A DNA stretch of 64,000 nucleotides, taken from assembly GCA_964059195.1 (NCBI GenBank), contig CAXKWD010000001.1, forward strand, positions 120,523,751-120,587,750, given 5' to 3'. The first letter of the stretch is position 1; each line of letters starts with the position of its first letter. Under the pieces are notes generated by a model. It did not search any database and was not told the origin of the DNA. It saw only the letters and a list, made by a program, of their open reading frames with translations. The position numbers and the translations under genes were made by a program. This DNA is from Ectobius pallidus. Lineage: Eukaryota; Arthropoda; Insecta; Blattodea; Ectobiidae. Positions 25,501-39,216 of this stretch are shown one piece after another.

Positions 25501-28500
25501 AATTCAAAATTGAAAATATGTCAATTCTAATTGAAACATCATACAAAATGCATATAAGTGCTTAGGCAATTGATATAAATTTCATGATAAGTGTTCAGCA
25601 ACTTTCTTTTATGCTGTTCAAATACAAAGAAATGAAAATATGGATTTATGGAACATACAGAAACCGTACAAAATTCAACACTGATGATGTATGAGAAGTG
25701 TACAATATATATATTTTTTTTCTGTAATTTTCATTTACATTTTTAATCTAATTTTGTAGTTTCATTTCAAATGAAATTTGAATTTCATAATGTATGTCAT
25801 TTTATCTTTTTTTTTTCTGATATTGGGCCTGTTTCACTTAAGTAATGTGTTACTTACATGTTATGAAAGCAAGGTAGTTTATTATTTCACTGAGGGGCTA
25901 ATTCATTTTTTTCCCATTTATTATGGAGTTAAAAAGGCAGGTGTGGCTTAAATTCAGGGGTGGCCGAAATTAGAAATAACCAATTAAATGAACAAAAAAT
26001 AAAATCTATCAAGTATATTTTTCTTTGAGGCTATTTTATCTAAGTGTGCATTTGAATTTATGAACTTTAGAATAAACCTGAGAAAATTATGCCATATTTT
26101 GCTATAGTGGTAGTAAATATTTAATTTCAATATATTTTATATAGATAATTTGTTTGTCATTATGTGGACTAATATTGAACAAATTTGAAATTCCTCAAAT
26201 CTAGGCAAAAATAAAAAATAAATGCAGTTCCTGAAACATTGCATTTGCCACATATGGTATACAGACCTTTTAAAATGCTGTTCAATTATACTATAAGATT
26301 ATGGGGATCTCCCAGAACAAATTAAATATGTCAAGGTCCTGTAAAAATTTAAAGGTGGGAACCACTGTCATAGAGGATGTGATTTCAGTCCCCCCCCCCC
26401 CAAGTATTTTTCTTCTGTAACGTAAAAGGTAGGTTTCAATGCTTCACTCTCAGTCTTTGTGAGGTCCTCCATGGCCATTGGGCAGATGTAAGTAACACTG
26501 TTGACAATTATAATATTAAGTTTTTTTTTCTTTATTTGGCATTCAGATGCCTGATGATGGACTTTCTAATGCATATGCATTTTTTTCTAAGTTTTACTTG
26601 GAAGGCCCACAAGCTGTCTATTGGGCAGAAATTTATTGTACATGGCGAGTTTTGAAGCTTCATGGTTACCCTTTCACTGCTAACATATTATTCACTGTGC
26701 AAACTGGTGGAGCTGAATTAATTTGCAAATTTCTATTGTAAAATGGACAAACAATATTGCAAAGAATTTGTCAGTTTCTTCTGAAACAAGAACACAGAAC
26801 ATGTTTCTTGAATTTTAGACTGATTTATGCAACCCTGGAGTAGCCTACAAGTCATCACAACACAGCAGTGTTATAGTGTATTTCAATAATTGGTGCAATA
26901 CATTGCCTGAAATAATTAGCTACTGATGGTAGGGCAAGTCAGAGAACAGGAACTGATGGTTTAAGCAATTAGACAACAAATGACACTATACAGTGACACT
27001 TGTTGAATTCCTCTCTCGGCAAGTTTATTTCACCTAGCAGTGATTCACGCTGATGCATATACAGTGAACACGCCTTAATGTAATCGCAGATAAAGTTATC
27101 AATCGGGTAATATTATCAGTAGGGTAGTGTTATCACTTTTATGAAGTCCCCTATGGATTAATACTGATACAAAAAAAAATGCTGTTTATTATGATCAAAG
27201 ATTTGGTTTCTTATCACATTTTCCTTTTTGCGGCTTTATTTCCAAGTACTGTAGCCTACATCATTCAAAACTTCGTTTTAAAGGGTTTCGTTTGTAACCA
27301 AACTGTATTGTGTTGTATTGTAAGGTTTCCAACTCACAGGGTGACCAGTTCAAGGGGCTGGCATTACAACTTTCTCTTTTCAGCAATAAAACATGCTTCA
27401 ACCCTCAGTTAAGCCTTAAGTTGCAGCTTTTGATTTATGAAGATAATATGTTGACATGCATTGATGATTAGTGTAAAATGATATGACTTGAAAAGACATG
27501 TTTTGCTACGTGATGTTTACCACAGGTCAATAGACCTACAAAAACACTCGTAACTCTTAACTGAGTATGGAGTATTGAAATGAAAACAGATACAATTATA
27601 ACTTTGTTACTGGTTGAAAAAATAGTTGCAGTCAAATACTGTATTATAAGTGGCTCAGTGATACACAGTTACATATTATCGTATGAATAGATAGCTTTGA
27701 ATTGTGTTTTGTAGTGTATTATTTTATGTAAGAATAAATATCCTTCATTTAATTCTTTCGGCTACTGTTATCAGTAGACTTTGGACTTTTAGGTCGCTAA
27801 AAATACTGTTTTAGGTACCTAAAATAGGCTCTAAAAATTGGAAAATAGGTTGTAAAAGTCGTAAAATAGTCTCTTATAAAATCCTTAAGTTGCCAATTTT
27901 CTGAAATATCTCAATTGCAATGCAGAATATTATATGTATTGAAGTCACCATTAATCAATAATCATGATAAAACACAGATATAGGCATATGGTACACAGAA
28001 TTATATAGGGCCTAGACCTATTACTAGGGCCTGTATTACTACCATAACAGTGAAAACCTCATAACTGCGCCCAGAAGCTACGCATATCATTCTAGCATAT
28101 TCAACCCCTTGTACTCCTCAGTGATTCAGATTACTACTTTATTTTTTTGTTACTGGATGTGGGAGTCGGGAGAAAAACATTACATTTTCTTGGGAATTCC
28201 AAGGAATTTTTCTACTGAAGACAAAACATTCCTTTTTATTTAAGCACGTCACAAACATGTCATGTACTCCACATTCCGAGCCAAAAATTTAGTACGAACT
28301 GAAAATAAATGCTAGAATTTATAACAAAAAATGACTTATTTTGAACTTTAATGGAAAAACAAGCAAAAAGGCAATATTAGGCTCTAACGCAAAAATAGGC
28401 TGTTTTAAGTCCTGTAAAAGTATCAGTTTTAGGCATAGTCACTTATGAAAAATGCATGTACAAGTTTTTGTCCATATATCACTTAAGGATTAAAATAGGT

Positions 28501-31500
28501 TTTTACCTAAAATCCGAAGTCTAGTTATCAGATTAGCTGCATCCCGAAGTGATCACAATAAGCAGCAAGCACTGTATATATGTATATGTCTGTAGTAGTG
28601 AGAGTGTTAATCAAATTGCTTGCACGCAGGTTATGTTCTTTTTTTCCATGCTGCAAATGTCAAAGAAAAACATTTTTTGCATGGTTCAACCTCAAGAAGG
28701 AGGATAAAATAGCATCTTGAATGAGTTACAGTTGTCACGGTCTAAACTGGCGGGTTGTGATGCCATTGTTGGTTTCGGCTGTGTTCTTCGAAAACCTGTC
28801 TAGATCTGTGCTACTATCTAAACTAAAAATTTTGACTCACTTCATATTTGTTGGCACTCACTGGCAGTAGTATCTTCACCAGACCAGGACCTTCATATAC
28901 GAGGGGCATACTGAAAGTCATGAGCAACATTTTTTCACAACCTTAATCTTTATTTGTAAGTGAAACCAAATATATCACCTCAATCTACAGACCTTTCTTT
29001 CACTTTTCCACATAGCCTCCGTTTTTTTGCACACATGTTTCCCAACATTCTGCAAGTTTTAAAATACCCTTATGATAGAATTCCATTCCAACTGCCCGTA
29101 GACATTGATGCACTGCTTGCCGAATATCCTCCAATGTCTTGTAGCATTGGCCTTGCATCTGGAAAGAAGATCATCCTTGAACAGGATAATGTGAGTCCGC
29201 ATACTGCACGTGTCACTATGGAGCAGATCAGGAGATTTGGGTGGGAAACACTTCTACATCCTCCCTACAGCCCCGACATGGCATCCTCTGACTACCATCT
29301 TTTCGGTTTTGTGAAGGAACAGATGCGAGGCCAACGCAACGAGACACTGAAGGATATTTGGCAAGCATGCATCAGTGTCTACAGGCAGCTGGAATGGAAT
29401 TCTATCGCAAGGGTATTTTAAAACTTGCAGAACAATGGGAAACATGTGTGCAAAAAATGGAGACTATGTGGAAAAGTGAAAGAAAGGTCAGTAGATTGAG
29501 ATGATATACTTGGTTTCACTTACAAATGGACGACATTCTGCAAAAAGGAACCAACCCTCAAATTTAAAAAATCGGAATAAATGCTAAATTTTTGCTACTG
29601 AACGATATATTTATCTTGTGCAAACTAACCAACCCTCTTCATCCATTTGTATGCAATCTATGAAGCAAACAAAAACACTCTGAAAAGATCCAGGTGGCTT
29701 TTTATTTAACTTTAATGCCTGTTTTTTAGCTTAAAAATCATGTGGATTGGTTCCTTTCTGCAGAATGTCGTCCAAATAAAGATTAAGGTTGTGAAAAAAT
29801 GTTGCTCACAATTTAAGTATGCCCCTTGTAGAACCCAAATGTTTTCTTTCAGAGCCTTACAATAGGGTTGACAGAAAGGGTGAATATGTCCAGAGGCTAA
29901 GCTTTCACTCACTCTATACATATTTCCAATGGTTTCCACCCACCAGTTTAGAGTGCAGCAAGTGTATTGCTGGATGGAAGGTAACTCATTTAAAATATGG
30001 ACTGATGTCATAATGCTGGGAGCATGGGCGCCCATACCCGGGGGCAAGGGGGGGCCACGGCCCCCCTCTAGCTCTCAGGGAAAGGAAAAAAAATGTATAT
30101 TAATAATTATAGTCAGGTGTTTTTCTTTTAAGACAATTATTTAAAAGTCAGAAATAAAATTTGCAGAAGTTTCACCAAATCGACAACATTGAAGAAGAAT
30201 CCACAGTGGATTCGGAAAGGGGGGTCCAGGGGTCCGGACTCCTAAAAATCAAAACCCAAAGTTCTATTTTTGTATTTTAAAAATATTAAATTAGACAAGT
30301 TTTGGTGGTGTGTCAAATATGATATAGCAGTTATTTTGTTTTCATAACATAATGAGTAGGCTTTTATTTCCATTGTTTCATGTGTTATTTAACTTTTCTT
30401 ATAAATAGTAATGAGTATTATAACTTAGGTAATGGTTTCTTGTTTAAGTTTGCATATCTTAGAATATAGCGAACAAATTTGCTAACTAGTTTTTCAGTGC
30501 TAAAATAGCGAAAAATGTGATTTTCACTAGTTCAATATTTAAAAATTTTCCGGGGTTGGGCCCCTGATCCCCCCTTTCTTGGGGGGTATTCCATACCCCC
30601 AACCCCCCATCACTTTCGACCCTCCCCGAAGTTATTTTCTGGCTTTCTCATTTTTGCACTTATGTTATTAACAGAATGTTACAAAGTGACCCAAACAGCT
30701 AAAGCAACAAAAAATTAATTAATAGAAATAAATTGACCCCTCCCTAGAAAATATCATATGGGCGCCCTTGGCTGGTAGTATTGCTGCTCTAATAATAATA
30801 TCTCATGCCATAACAAAAGCTATTCAGTGAACTTATGTACTCCTCCACTCTTGTGATGTGTATTCAGAATGAGATTGTGTACATCTCAGAGTTTTATTCC
30901 AATATATAACAGCCTTATTTTTCTTTGTAGGGCGAAGTTGGTAAGGAGATGTACATAGTGAAAACCGGACAAGTACAAGTAATGGGAGGAGTAAATGAAT
31001 CTGAAGTTCTTGCAACACTAACAGAGGGCTCTGTATTTGGAGAGATAAGTCTCCTAGCTATAGCTGGATGCAACAGAAGGACAGCAACAGTGAGGTGAGC
31101 TATATCTTTATTACATTTCTCCTTCCTCACATACTCTCACACTTTCTCTCTCCCCCCTCTCTCTCTCTCTCTCTCTCTTTTCTTTTCTCTCTTTCTCTTT
31201 TCTCTCTTTCTCTTTCTCTCTCTGCCCCTTTCTCTTTCTCCCTTTCTATCTCTCTCTTTCTATCTCTCTCGCCCCCTCCTTTCCTTTTTCTTGTTACTTA
31301 ATTACTTACATACTTACTTATGTTACTTTCCTTCTTATTATTCTTCTTCTTTTTCTTTGTCTTATTCCTTTTGCTTCTCCTTTTCAGTTTTGCCCTCATC
31401 TTCTTCTAATTGTTTGCTTTCTGTTCTTCTTCAGCTTCATTTCTTTCCGGTATTCTTTCCATTCATTAATCTTGACAAAGGCATTGTAATTAAATCACAC

Positions 31501-34500
31501 GATACAGAAAGGACATACCGTACTTAATAAAATTTGCAATTTCCCAGTAGACACAAAAAAATTCAATACAATTTGTATCACAAAGTTTGTATATGAAACT
31601 TTTCCATAGCTTTCTACTACGTGATAATTCTGAAAGGTAAATAACTGTGAAATTGTAATCAGTAATTGTGTTTTGTAATAATATTCTGTAGTAATGTTCA
31701 GTACAGTTTCTTGATTCAGATTAGTGTTCCAAAAAATTATTTTTGAAGCGTAAATGTAATATTTAAAAAAGTCTTACAAATAACTAAGTTAAACAGCTAA
31801 TTATAATTTTAAAATCCAGCTTATAAGTGAATGAAATCTCAGGAAAGATTTTGTTTGTTGAAAGAAACCTTATGATACATTTGTGAATGAAATGAACTTG
31901 CCTACTATTGAAAATGTGAACAGTTTTAGTAACACTAAGATCTTATGCTACAGAGGTATGCTACAGAGGTGTATATGTTTAACGTTCATTGCACAACACC
32001 ATGAAAAAATTTAACCAAAAATTTCCAACCAGAATTATAACTAAAACGTAGAATTATAACAAATAGATTGGGCTAAGTTATTGAAATCAAAGTGATCAAC
32101 AATTAGCCCAACATACATGATCAGCTGTGTGATGGCAAGTGCTAAAAATAATATTTTCCACCAGTTGTTGGCCCATAACTAGCAAGAAAAAGCAAAAATT
32201 AGAAATCCAGGTTTGAGGTGCATTTGGACCCCATTTCATCCACCTATGTTAAAAATTTCAAATCTCTGCATACTGTAGATTTGGTAGGGCATCACACACA
32301 AACAGATATACATTTCCTCTCCACATCCATGTACAACTGGTAGGCTATATCGAACTTGATGAACTAAATTATCACTGCTTTATCTGATTTTACCAAGCGT
32401 AATGAGTGCATACTAAAACTTGGCCAGATAACATTTTCTATAAACAAAGAAACAAAAACAAACAACAACAACAACAAAAAAAGGAAATAGGATCAGGGTT
32501 CTCAGGTTGTAAGCACACTAATGGACAGGCAGATAGACAGACAGAGAGGCGTTGCATTTTATAATATGTAGGGATGGGCATAATATTAGCAATAGACTGT
32601 TTGATGTGAAAATGTTTTGTTAATTTCTTGCAGATCTCGAGGATTTTCCAATTTATTTGTATTAAGTAAAGCTGATTTGAATGAAGCTATTGAATACTAT
32701 CCAGATGCTCAGGAAATACTAAAGAGGAAAGCAAAGTAAGTACTAGTATTGAATGATTTCATTAGTTCACATTTATAGAGGTAATCCCTTGTGCAATCTA
32801 TGAACAGAGAAGAAATGTAAGAATTCTTCCCCCTCTATAAATTCTCTGAAAGCTATTCCAACATTTCTTGTAGTTACTGTTGTAATGGTTTTGTTGGTGG
32901 TCTTATTGGTTTCTTGCTTTTTTTCTGCCCTTAATCAAGTTGTGAAGTCTTCGCACCAAAGTAATTAGCAACAGGGCAGGTCACAGATTGGAACATTTTT
33001 TCATTATATGCTATATTATTTGGGCTGATGCATGCTTACTGATGCCTTTTAAGCTATTTTATAATTAAGAAAATTCAGGATGTATTCACTTGTTGTAGCT
33101 GTAGGTTATGGCAAAAATTATGGTAAACTGCTGGAAAGTGAGCAATTTACCATGGAATTAATGTAAACAGTGGAAAGTACAATATGGCATTGAAAAAGTA
33201 CAGAAATCGAAACGAAATCTGGATTAGAATTGCTAAAAAAAAGTAAACAGTATCAATTGTTCTCGAGTTATAAGCACAGCAAGGAAAACAGAGACAGAAG
33301 GATCCTCTACAGGTAAATTACATTATTTTCAGTTCTTAAATTTTTTTTTCAAATTATCAAGTGGTAGAGGCATCACCAGGAATTTTTTTAGAGGGGGAAC
33401 TCAACATAATTCTAAACACAACAATCCTTGAGAATGTGTGGAAAATGTGAACAAAATATATCTACAATGATTCTTATTTATTAGACTGAAAGATGTAAAC
33501 AAGCATTTCTCCAGCTCCTCCCTTGTTCAGGGAAATGTTCCCACTTTCTGGTCATTCCTAAGCCAAGAATCTGCACAATCTGTGCTCAAGATACTTTAGG
33601 TCTTCATTCTGTGCAAGTGTAGCTCATTATATTGTATCCTATTTGCAATACACTTGCGCTTTCAAAACTTAAGTGTAAAACACTATGTAACCAAATGAAG
33701 AAATTTGTTGGCCTAGGCCCATGTTTACCAATGGGAAGACTGGGTAAATGCTCAAGGAAGCACAATCCTGGGGGTGCGAAATGTTTAGGAATATGTGGTG
33801 TGGTGGCATTTGGCACTGGTGTTTTATGTGCAAAGCTTTAAGGAATACGTCTTGGGTAGTTTCAACTACAGTTTAAGGTAAACCTGGTGTGAATGAATGT
33901 CAGTCACAAGGCAGTGTGATATCTCTTTAAGTTTTCATCACTATTCTGGTATTCAGCGAGTCCATTGGTGGTGGATAATGGAAAATCCTTGTTTAAAGAG
34001 AGGATTAGAGGACATTTCCCTCCTGAACCAAACTAACGATATAACTGAAAAAAAAAGAAAGAAAGAAAAAAAAAAAAAAAACTACTACTGAGCACTGATG
34101 TAGGGGGCACATATGATCTTCATCCAGAGTGCCATTAACCCTAAATGAAGCCCTACTTGTTACCGGTGTGTGAAACGGTAGCTTACAGCAGTAGGAATTT
34201 TGTGGTAACCATAGTGGAAGTGAGCATACACTTCCCCTCTTGTGCAACATTCTTTTGAGCAACAGCCATGGTGATGGATTGTTATAAACACACTGATGCA
34301 GTTATAATGATACTTGCTGAATTCTTTTAAAAAATATATATTTCTTTTATTCTCCCTGCAACAACTGCAGGTTGACAGAGGCCAAAAAATTGATGAGACC
34401 ATAAGACATTCCTGAATCCAGAGGGGGGCATCTGCCTTCCTTGCCCACCACTGCCAATACCCATTTTAAGTGAACACGTGAACTTTAAACGACAAATAAC

Positions 34501-37500
34501 ATATTATGCTGCTTCAATATGAATGCAAAACTATGAGCTATGCTACTCAATGTGCAGCCTGCATCCAAGTAGCACAACTTGCATGCTATGCTACTTTATT
34601 GTGAATGCTCACATGGCGAGAGACAAACAAGAGAGACTAATTTGTGTGTTTATGTAGTCCTATAGTTTCAGGAGAAAAGTCTGAGAAAATGTTATAAAAT
34701 ATCTGTATTGCTGTCTATCTTAAATAACATAATCTTTGTTCAAGGTAATGCAACCTACTCACCTAATGAATTAAAACCATACCCTGGGCTTCTTTACTTC
34801 TTAATAGGCCTACTTTAATGCAGAAATGTGTTACATCACAGGAGAAATAAAAAGAAATGTTTGATAAGGTTTGCAATTTATGAATTCTAGCATGAGACCA
34901 AGCAGAGCAATCTATGACCTCCTCTAGTTGAAATGTGCAGCCTGCAAATCCATGGAAGAAAATAGTGTAGCCTCCCTTGAAATACAATAAAAGTTTATTG
35001 TTTCTACAGGTTTCTAATGAAACAGAATGCTGAAAGAGAAAGAAACAGCAAAAAAGAGGAAGAATCATATGATGATGTAATAATAATAGGAAATAAAATT
35101 GAAGCACCAGAGACTCCAAAGCTAGTTCATACAGTGATGCAGGTAAGTTTGTGTTGATTTTTTCTACTAAAACTAAAATTCTCACAGACCCATTTGAATT
35201 TTTTTTTTTCCTTCCCCCCCCCCCCCCCCCCCACAGCTGTATTAAACTACATGTTTATTTCCTGCATTCACCTTCAAGTGTTATGTTGACTTTGCTAATG
35301 TCTTCCGTACTGGTATGTGTAGCATATTTCCCTTTTTCATGCTTGAAAAAACTGAATTGTAAATTTACCGTATTCTCTTCTATTTGAGTGAACAGATAAC
35401 TATTTTGTGCCAAGTAGATATCATAGTTGCTGACAAATAATTGAATATTATACAACTTCAAGAGTAGCCCACTCAGTTGAGTTTTAGGATGTAGATGCAG
35501 AAGTGAAACTGTATGTCTGATGCATTTCTTTGGTTTTAAATTTTCTGCATGCAATTTAGATTAGATGTTTACTTGGTAGAGTGGTACATACACAGTGAAA
35601 CTTATAGGTAAGAGACAATAATGAAGAAATTTTAGATGTCCGCTACTGAGAAGTATCCATTATTTATAAATGAGTTTGGAAATCACTGAAATTCCTTTTA
35701 CACCTTGAAGACATAAAACATAATGTTCATAGAATAAGAGATTACTCTTGAATCTAAAATTCTGACATTTAGATAACTAAACCCTTTTTCAGATTTTATT
35801 CTTATCTCCATGGATTGAGAAGGGTTGAAAATTTTATAGTTCGAAACATTTGAATTTAAGCAATGCTGACATAACCCTAACTTCTCTACCAAAAATACAT
35901 GAGTTTGGACAAATTGTTTCTTGATAGTGGGCATTCTCAATAACATAATAAATGTAATTTTTTAAGGGAAGAGCCTTCTGTAGAATGGAAAAGCAGCATA
36001 AAACTATAAAAAATGGTGGTATTCTTCTCTCAAGTGCAGTGGAATCATAATCTCTCAATGTATTGAGGACAATAAAGTGTTCATCATGAGCTATAGTTGC
36101 TCTTTTGCTCCTTGAACCTGGCATTGCCTCTGTCTCTTTCTAAACCGTTGGGACATCCATAAAATTTACATCTGCTATTAATGTGACCACTCTTGCCAAG
36201 TTGGTAGGATTTAGTGTAATTTTTAGACAATAATGTACTCTAATGCAAAAAATGCTTAAAGAGCTCTTACCATTCTGAAAAATTATTCAGTTTTGCTTGT
36301 AGTGAGTCTGAAATGTTCAGACAAAATGTTGCAGGAATAAAGAAATATATATGAAGAGTCCACTGCAAAAGGGGGGAATGTCACTTATTTTTCATTTTGC
36401 GTAAAATGAATTTGAAACTTTAAAACCATACAACATTATATTAAGTAAATAGAACTGGTTCAATTTTTTTTACATAATTGAACACACATTTCTTTATTGA
36501 TTCTTAACAAAAAGAAGCACTTCATACTCCGTCTTCATTATCAAAATAATTTATTTGTTAACTGATGTACAAAAATAAATTACAAAAAGGGGGAATGTCA
36601 GGTAACTGTCAGGTAAATGAACAGCATGTTCATTTTTCAAGCTTCTTCCTATGAGGTAGTGCATTGTAATATTCTCTTACTTCATGACTACAGAATTGCT
36701 TGAGTTCTTGAAATCACTGAACTTTTCCCATGAAATTTGTAATGAATCTGAAACAGAAATACTGTAAGTAATGTTATCGCTGCTTATGAGCTGTTCATGG
36801 AATCACAAAAATTTAAGTGCAATGCTTATTACTTGTGATAAAGCTTATCAGGCAGCACAAACTCTCCACGCTGTAGTTGAATATTCTTCTGTTGTGTCAG
36901 TGGGCTGTTAATGGGTACCAAGACTGAAGTTTCCCATAGTCCATTCCATGAAGATCTGTGCTCCACCAGACGAGGATGGTTGAATGAAAAGACAATTTCA
37001 GTAATAGGTCTTATTGCCATTGGACAGGTCTTGCTGTACTTCGAAGTCAAGTACAATGTCCAGTTCCTTAGCATAGCTTGATCTACATGTACGACATGGT
37101 AAGGCGATGGCTTCATGCGAGCACTCTCAAATACTGCTATCCAGTGCAGTGTTCTGGCAATTCAGCTGGATATCTTTGGTTAATGAGTGCCATTGGTTAA
37201 TGAATTACATTATGACAAAAAAAGTCGGCATTAATCATTGAAGCCACAACAATGAATGGTCAATTACTGCAGTGATGCCAACATTAATATTGTATGCTGA
37301 ATATGAATACTGTTGCCTAATGCAATGCAGCAAACACATGACATTCCCCTTTCTTGCTCTGTTTTCCTATGACATTCCCCCTTCTTGTGTAGGAGTTACA
37401 AACTTTAAACTTCTGTATGTGAGAGACTATCATCTTCTTTGTAATGCATTTAAGGCTATGTTATTCTACTCCATTTGGTCTATCATAATACACATTTATC

Positions 37501-39175
37501 TCAATTTTCACAAAATGTTGACATTCCCCCCTTTTGCAGTGGACTCTTCATATGTATCATATCATTATTAGATATTCACTGTTACATTGTTAGGCCTACA
37601 TATCATGAAATTAATTAATTGCAGGGCACTTAAAGTTATTTTCACAAAAATTTAAATGAAGAAAATTTTAAAGAAAATACAAGTGGCCCAGTTTTTTCTG
37701 CCAGTCAGTGTAGGACCATACATAATAAAGAATATTACGTTGTATTATAGCATCTTTGATCATATGTAGCTCTATGATAAAAATGAAGATCTTTATATCT
37801 CGATGACATCTTTGACCAAAGAAAAAAAAGCAATGGCAGACAATATGAATACATAGGCCCTACCGGTAGTTTATTGAAACTTCAAAAATTTCAATCTTCC
37901 ATTGAGTCACATGAAATGTTGTAAACTTCAAAATGAATGAATGAATGAATGAATGAATGAATGAATGAATGAAATTAGCCGTGAGTACATCCCATAAGGG
38001 CCATGGCCTCCTGCCTATGCAGGGAATAGCTCAGTAAACTTAACTCCTTAAGTGAGCAAGTCCTAAGGAGTGATTTTTGACACTGTCACACTTTCACTAG
38101 CCTCTGATGTGTAGTCATGGGTGACCCAGTAGTTTCCAACTTTCCCTGTCTTTTGCCTGTCTTCAAAATACAAAGATTATAAAACAGGAATAAAAATCTA
38201 GAAGTACATAAAACCACTGCAGGAGTTATAAATGAGTAGGCCGGTGCAAGCTTTAAGGTTATCGGTTTAACTCTTTGTATCCGGATATATCCTTGGTAGC
38301 AAGCTTTAAGGTTATCGGTTTAAATCTTTGTATCCGGATATATCCTTGGTAACAAGCTTCAAGTCTAATTCCTTCATTTCATACTTAGCACAATTATATT
38401 TTATATCGTTTAATAAGGAGGATCTCGATGTCACTAAAACAACAATAGGAAAACACTGTATGGAATTATAAAAAAATCTGTCTCGGTTTACAATATCAAG
38501 ACATGCTCTGTCTAAGACCACATGATTGTCTTTAATGTTTCCTGCTCCAATCTTTTCCCAAGTTAAAAGTTCCATAGGCCTATCCTGCTTTAAACACCCC
38601 CTGTCCCAACAGTACAATCTTTGCACAGAGGATATGCAGAGACAATTGTGAACCTTTTTAAAACTAAGTAGGCCCTATTGTAAATTTTGTGTGTCTGTCA
38701 AGGCAATAAATAATTTATGTTGCTTCAGCTGTGAAACAATGCCCAAAAGGAGAACATGATATTAAAAGAAATTCATGTGTTGTGTCCTTTGCAAGCTTGA
38801 ATAGTTCGTTGGCCTATATTTTTCCATTCTATATTACAATACAAAGTAGGTCTACCAGTAGTTCTGCTCTCAGTAGTTTGATGGATTCCTTTTGTATCAC
38901 TTCTACCTGTCCAAGCACTAACCCAAATAATTTTTTCTTTGGTTTCTGTGTTAGTACTGCAATTTCCATTACTTCACCAGCATTTACAACACATGTATAG
39001 AACTGTTGTAAATCCATTTAATAACTATGACAAACGATATGATGAAAAATTTGAATACTGTAGTGTGATATAATATCTTATGCTTCGTCATATTATAATC
39101 TTGATAAAAAATTTTATTGTATTCTGTTACATAGAAATATGGTAGTGTCATTTAGACTTTCAGATCTTTGTGCTA

Positions 39176-39216
<41 letters not shown>

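Noticed and set aside
25957..26376. Possible hAT pair (CAGGGGTGGCCG at left, GGTGGGAACCACTG at right)
   Set aside because: The flanking 8-mers CTTAAATT and TCATAGAG do not match and the inverted similarity is weak.
26547..26741. 64-codon frame after TTCAG, possible exon
   Set aside because: The CNG exon chain from 25064 to 30931 is already in phase without it (CRK then [10 protein letters not shown]), and it has no recognisable domain.
31068..31527. Ser/Leu/Phe-rich plus-strand frames
   Set aside because: Produced by the CT-rich simple repeat after the exon ending at 31094.
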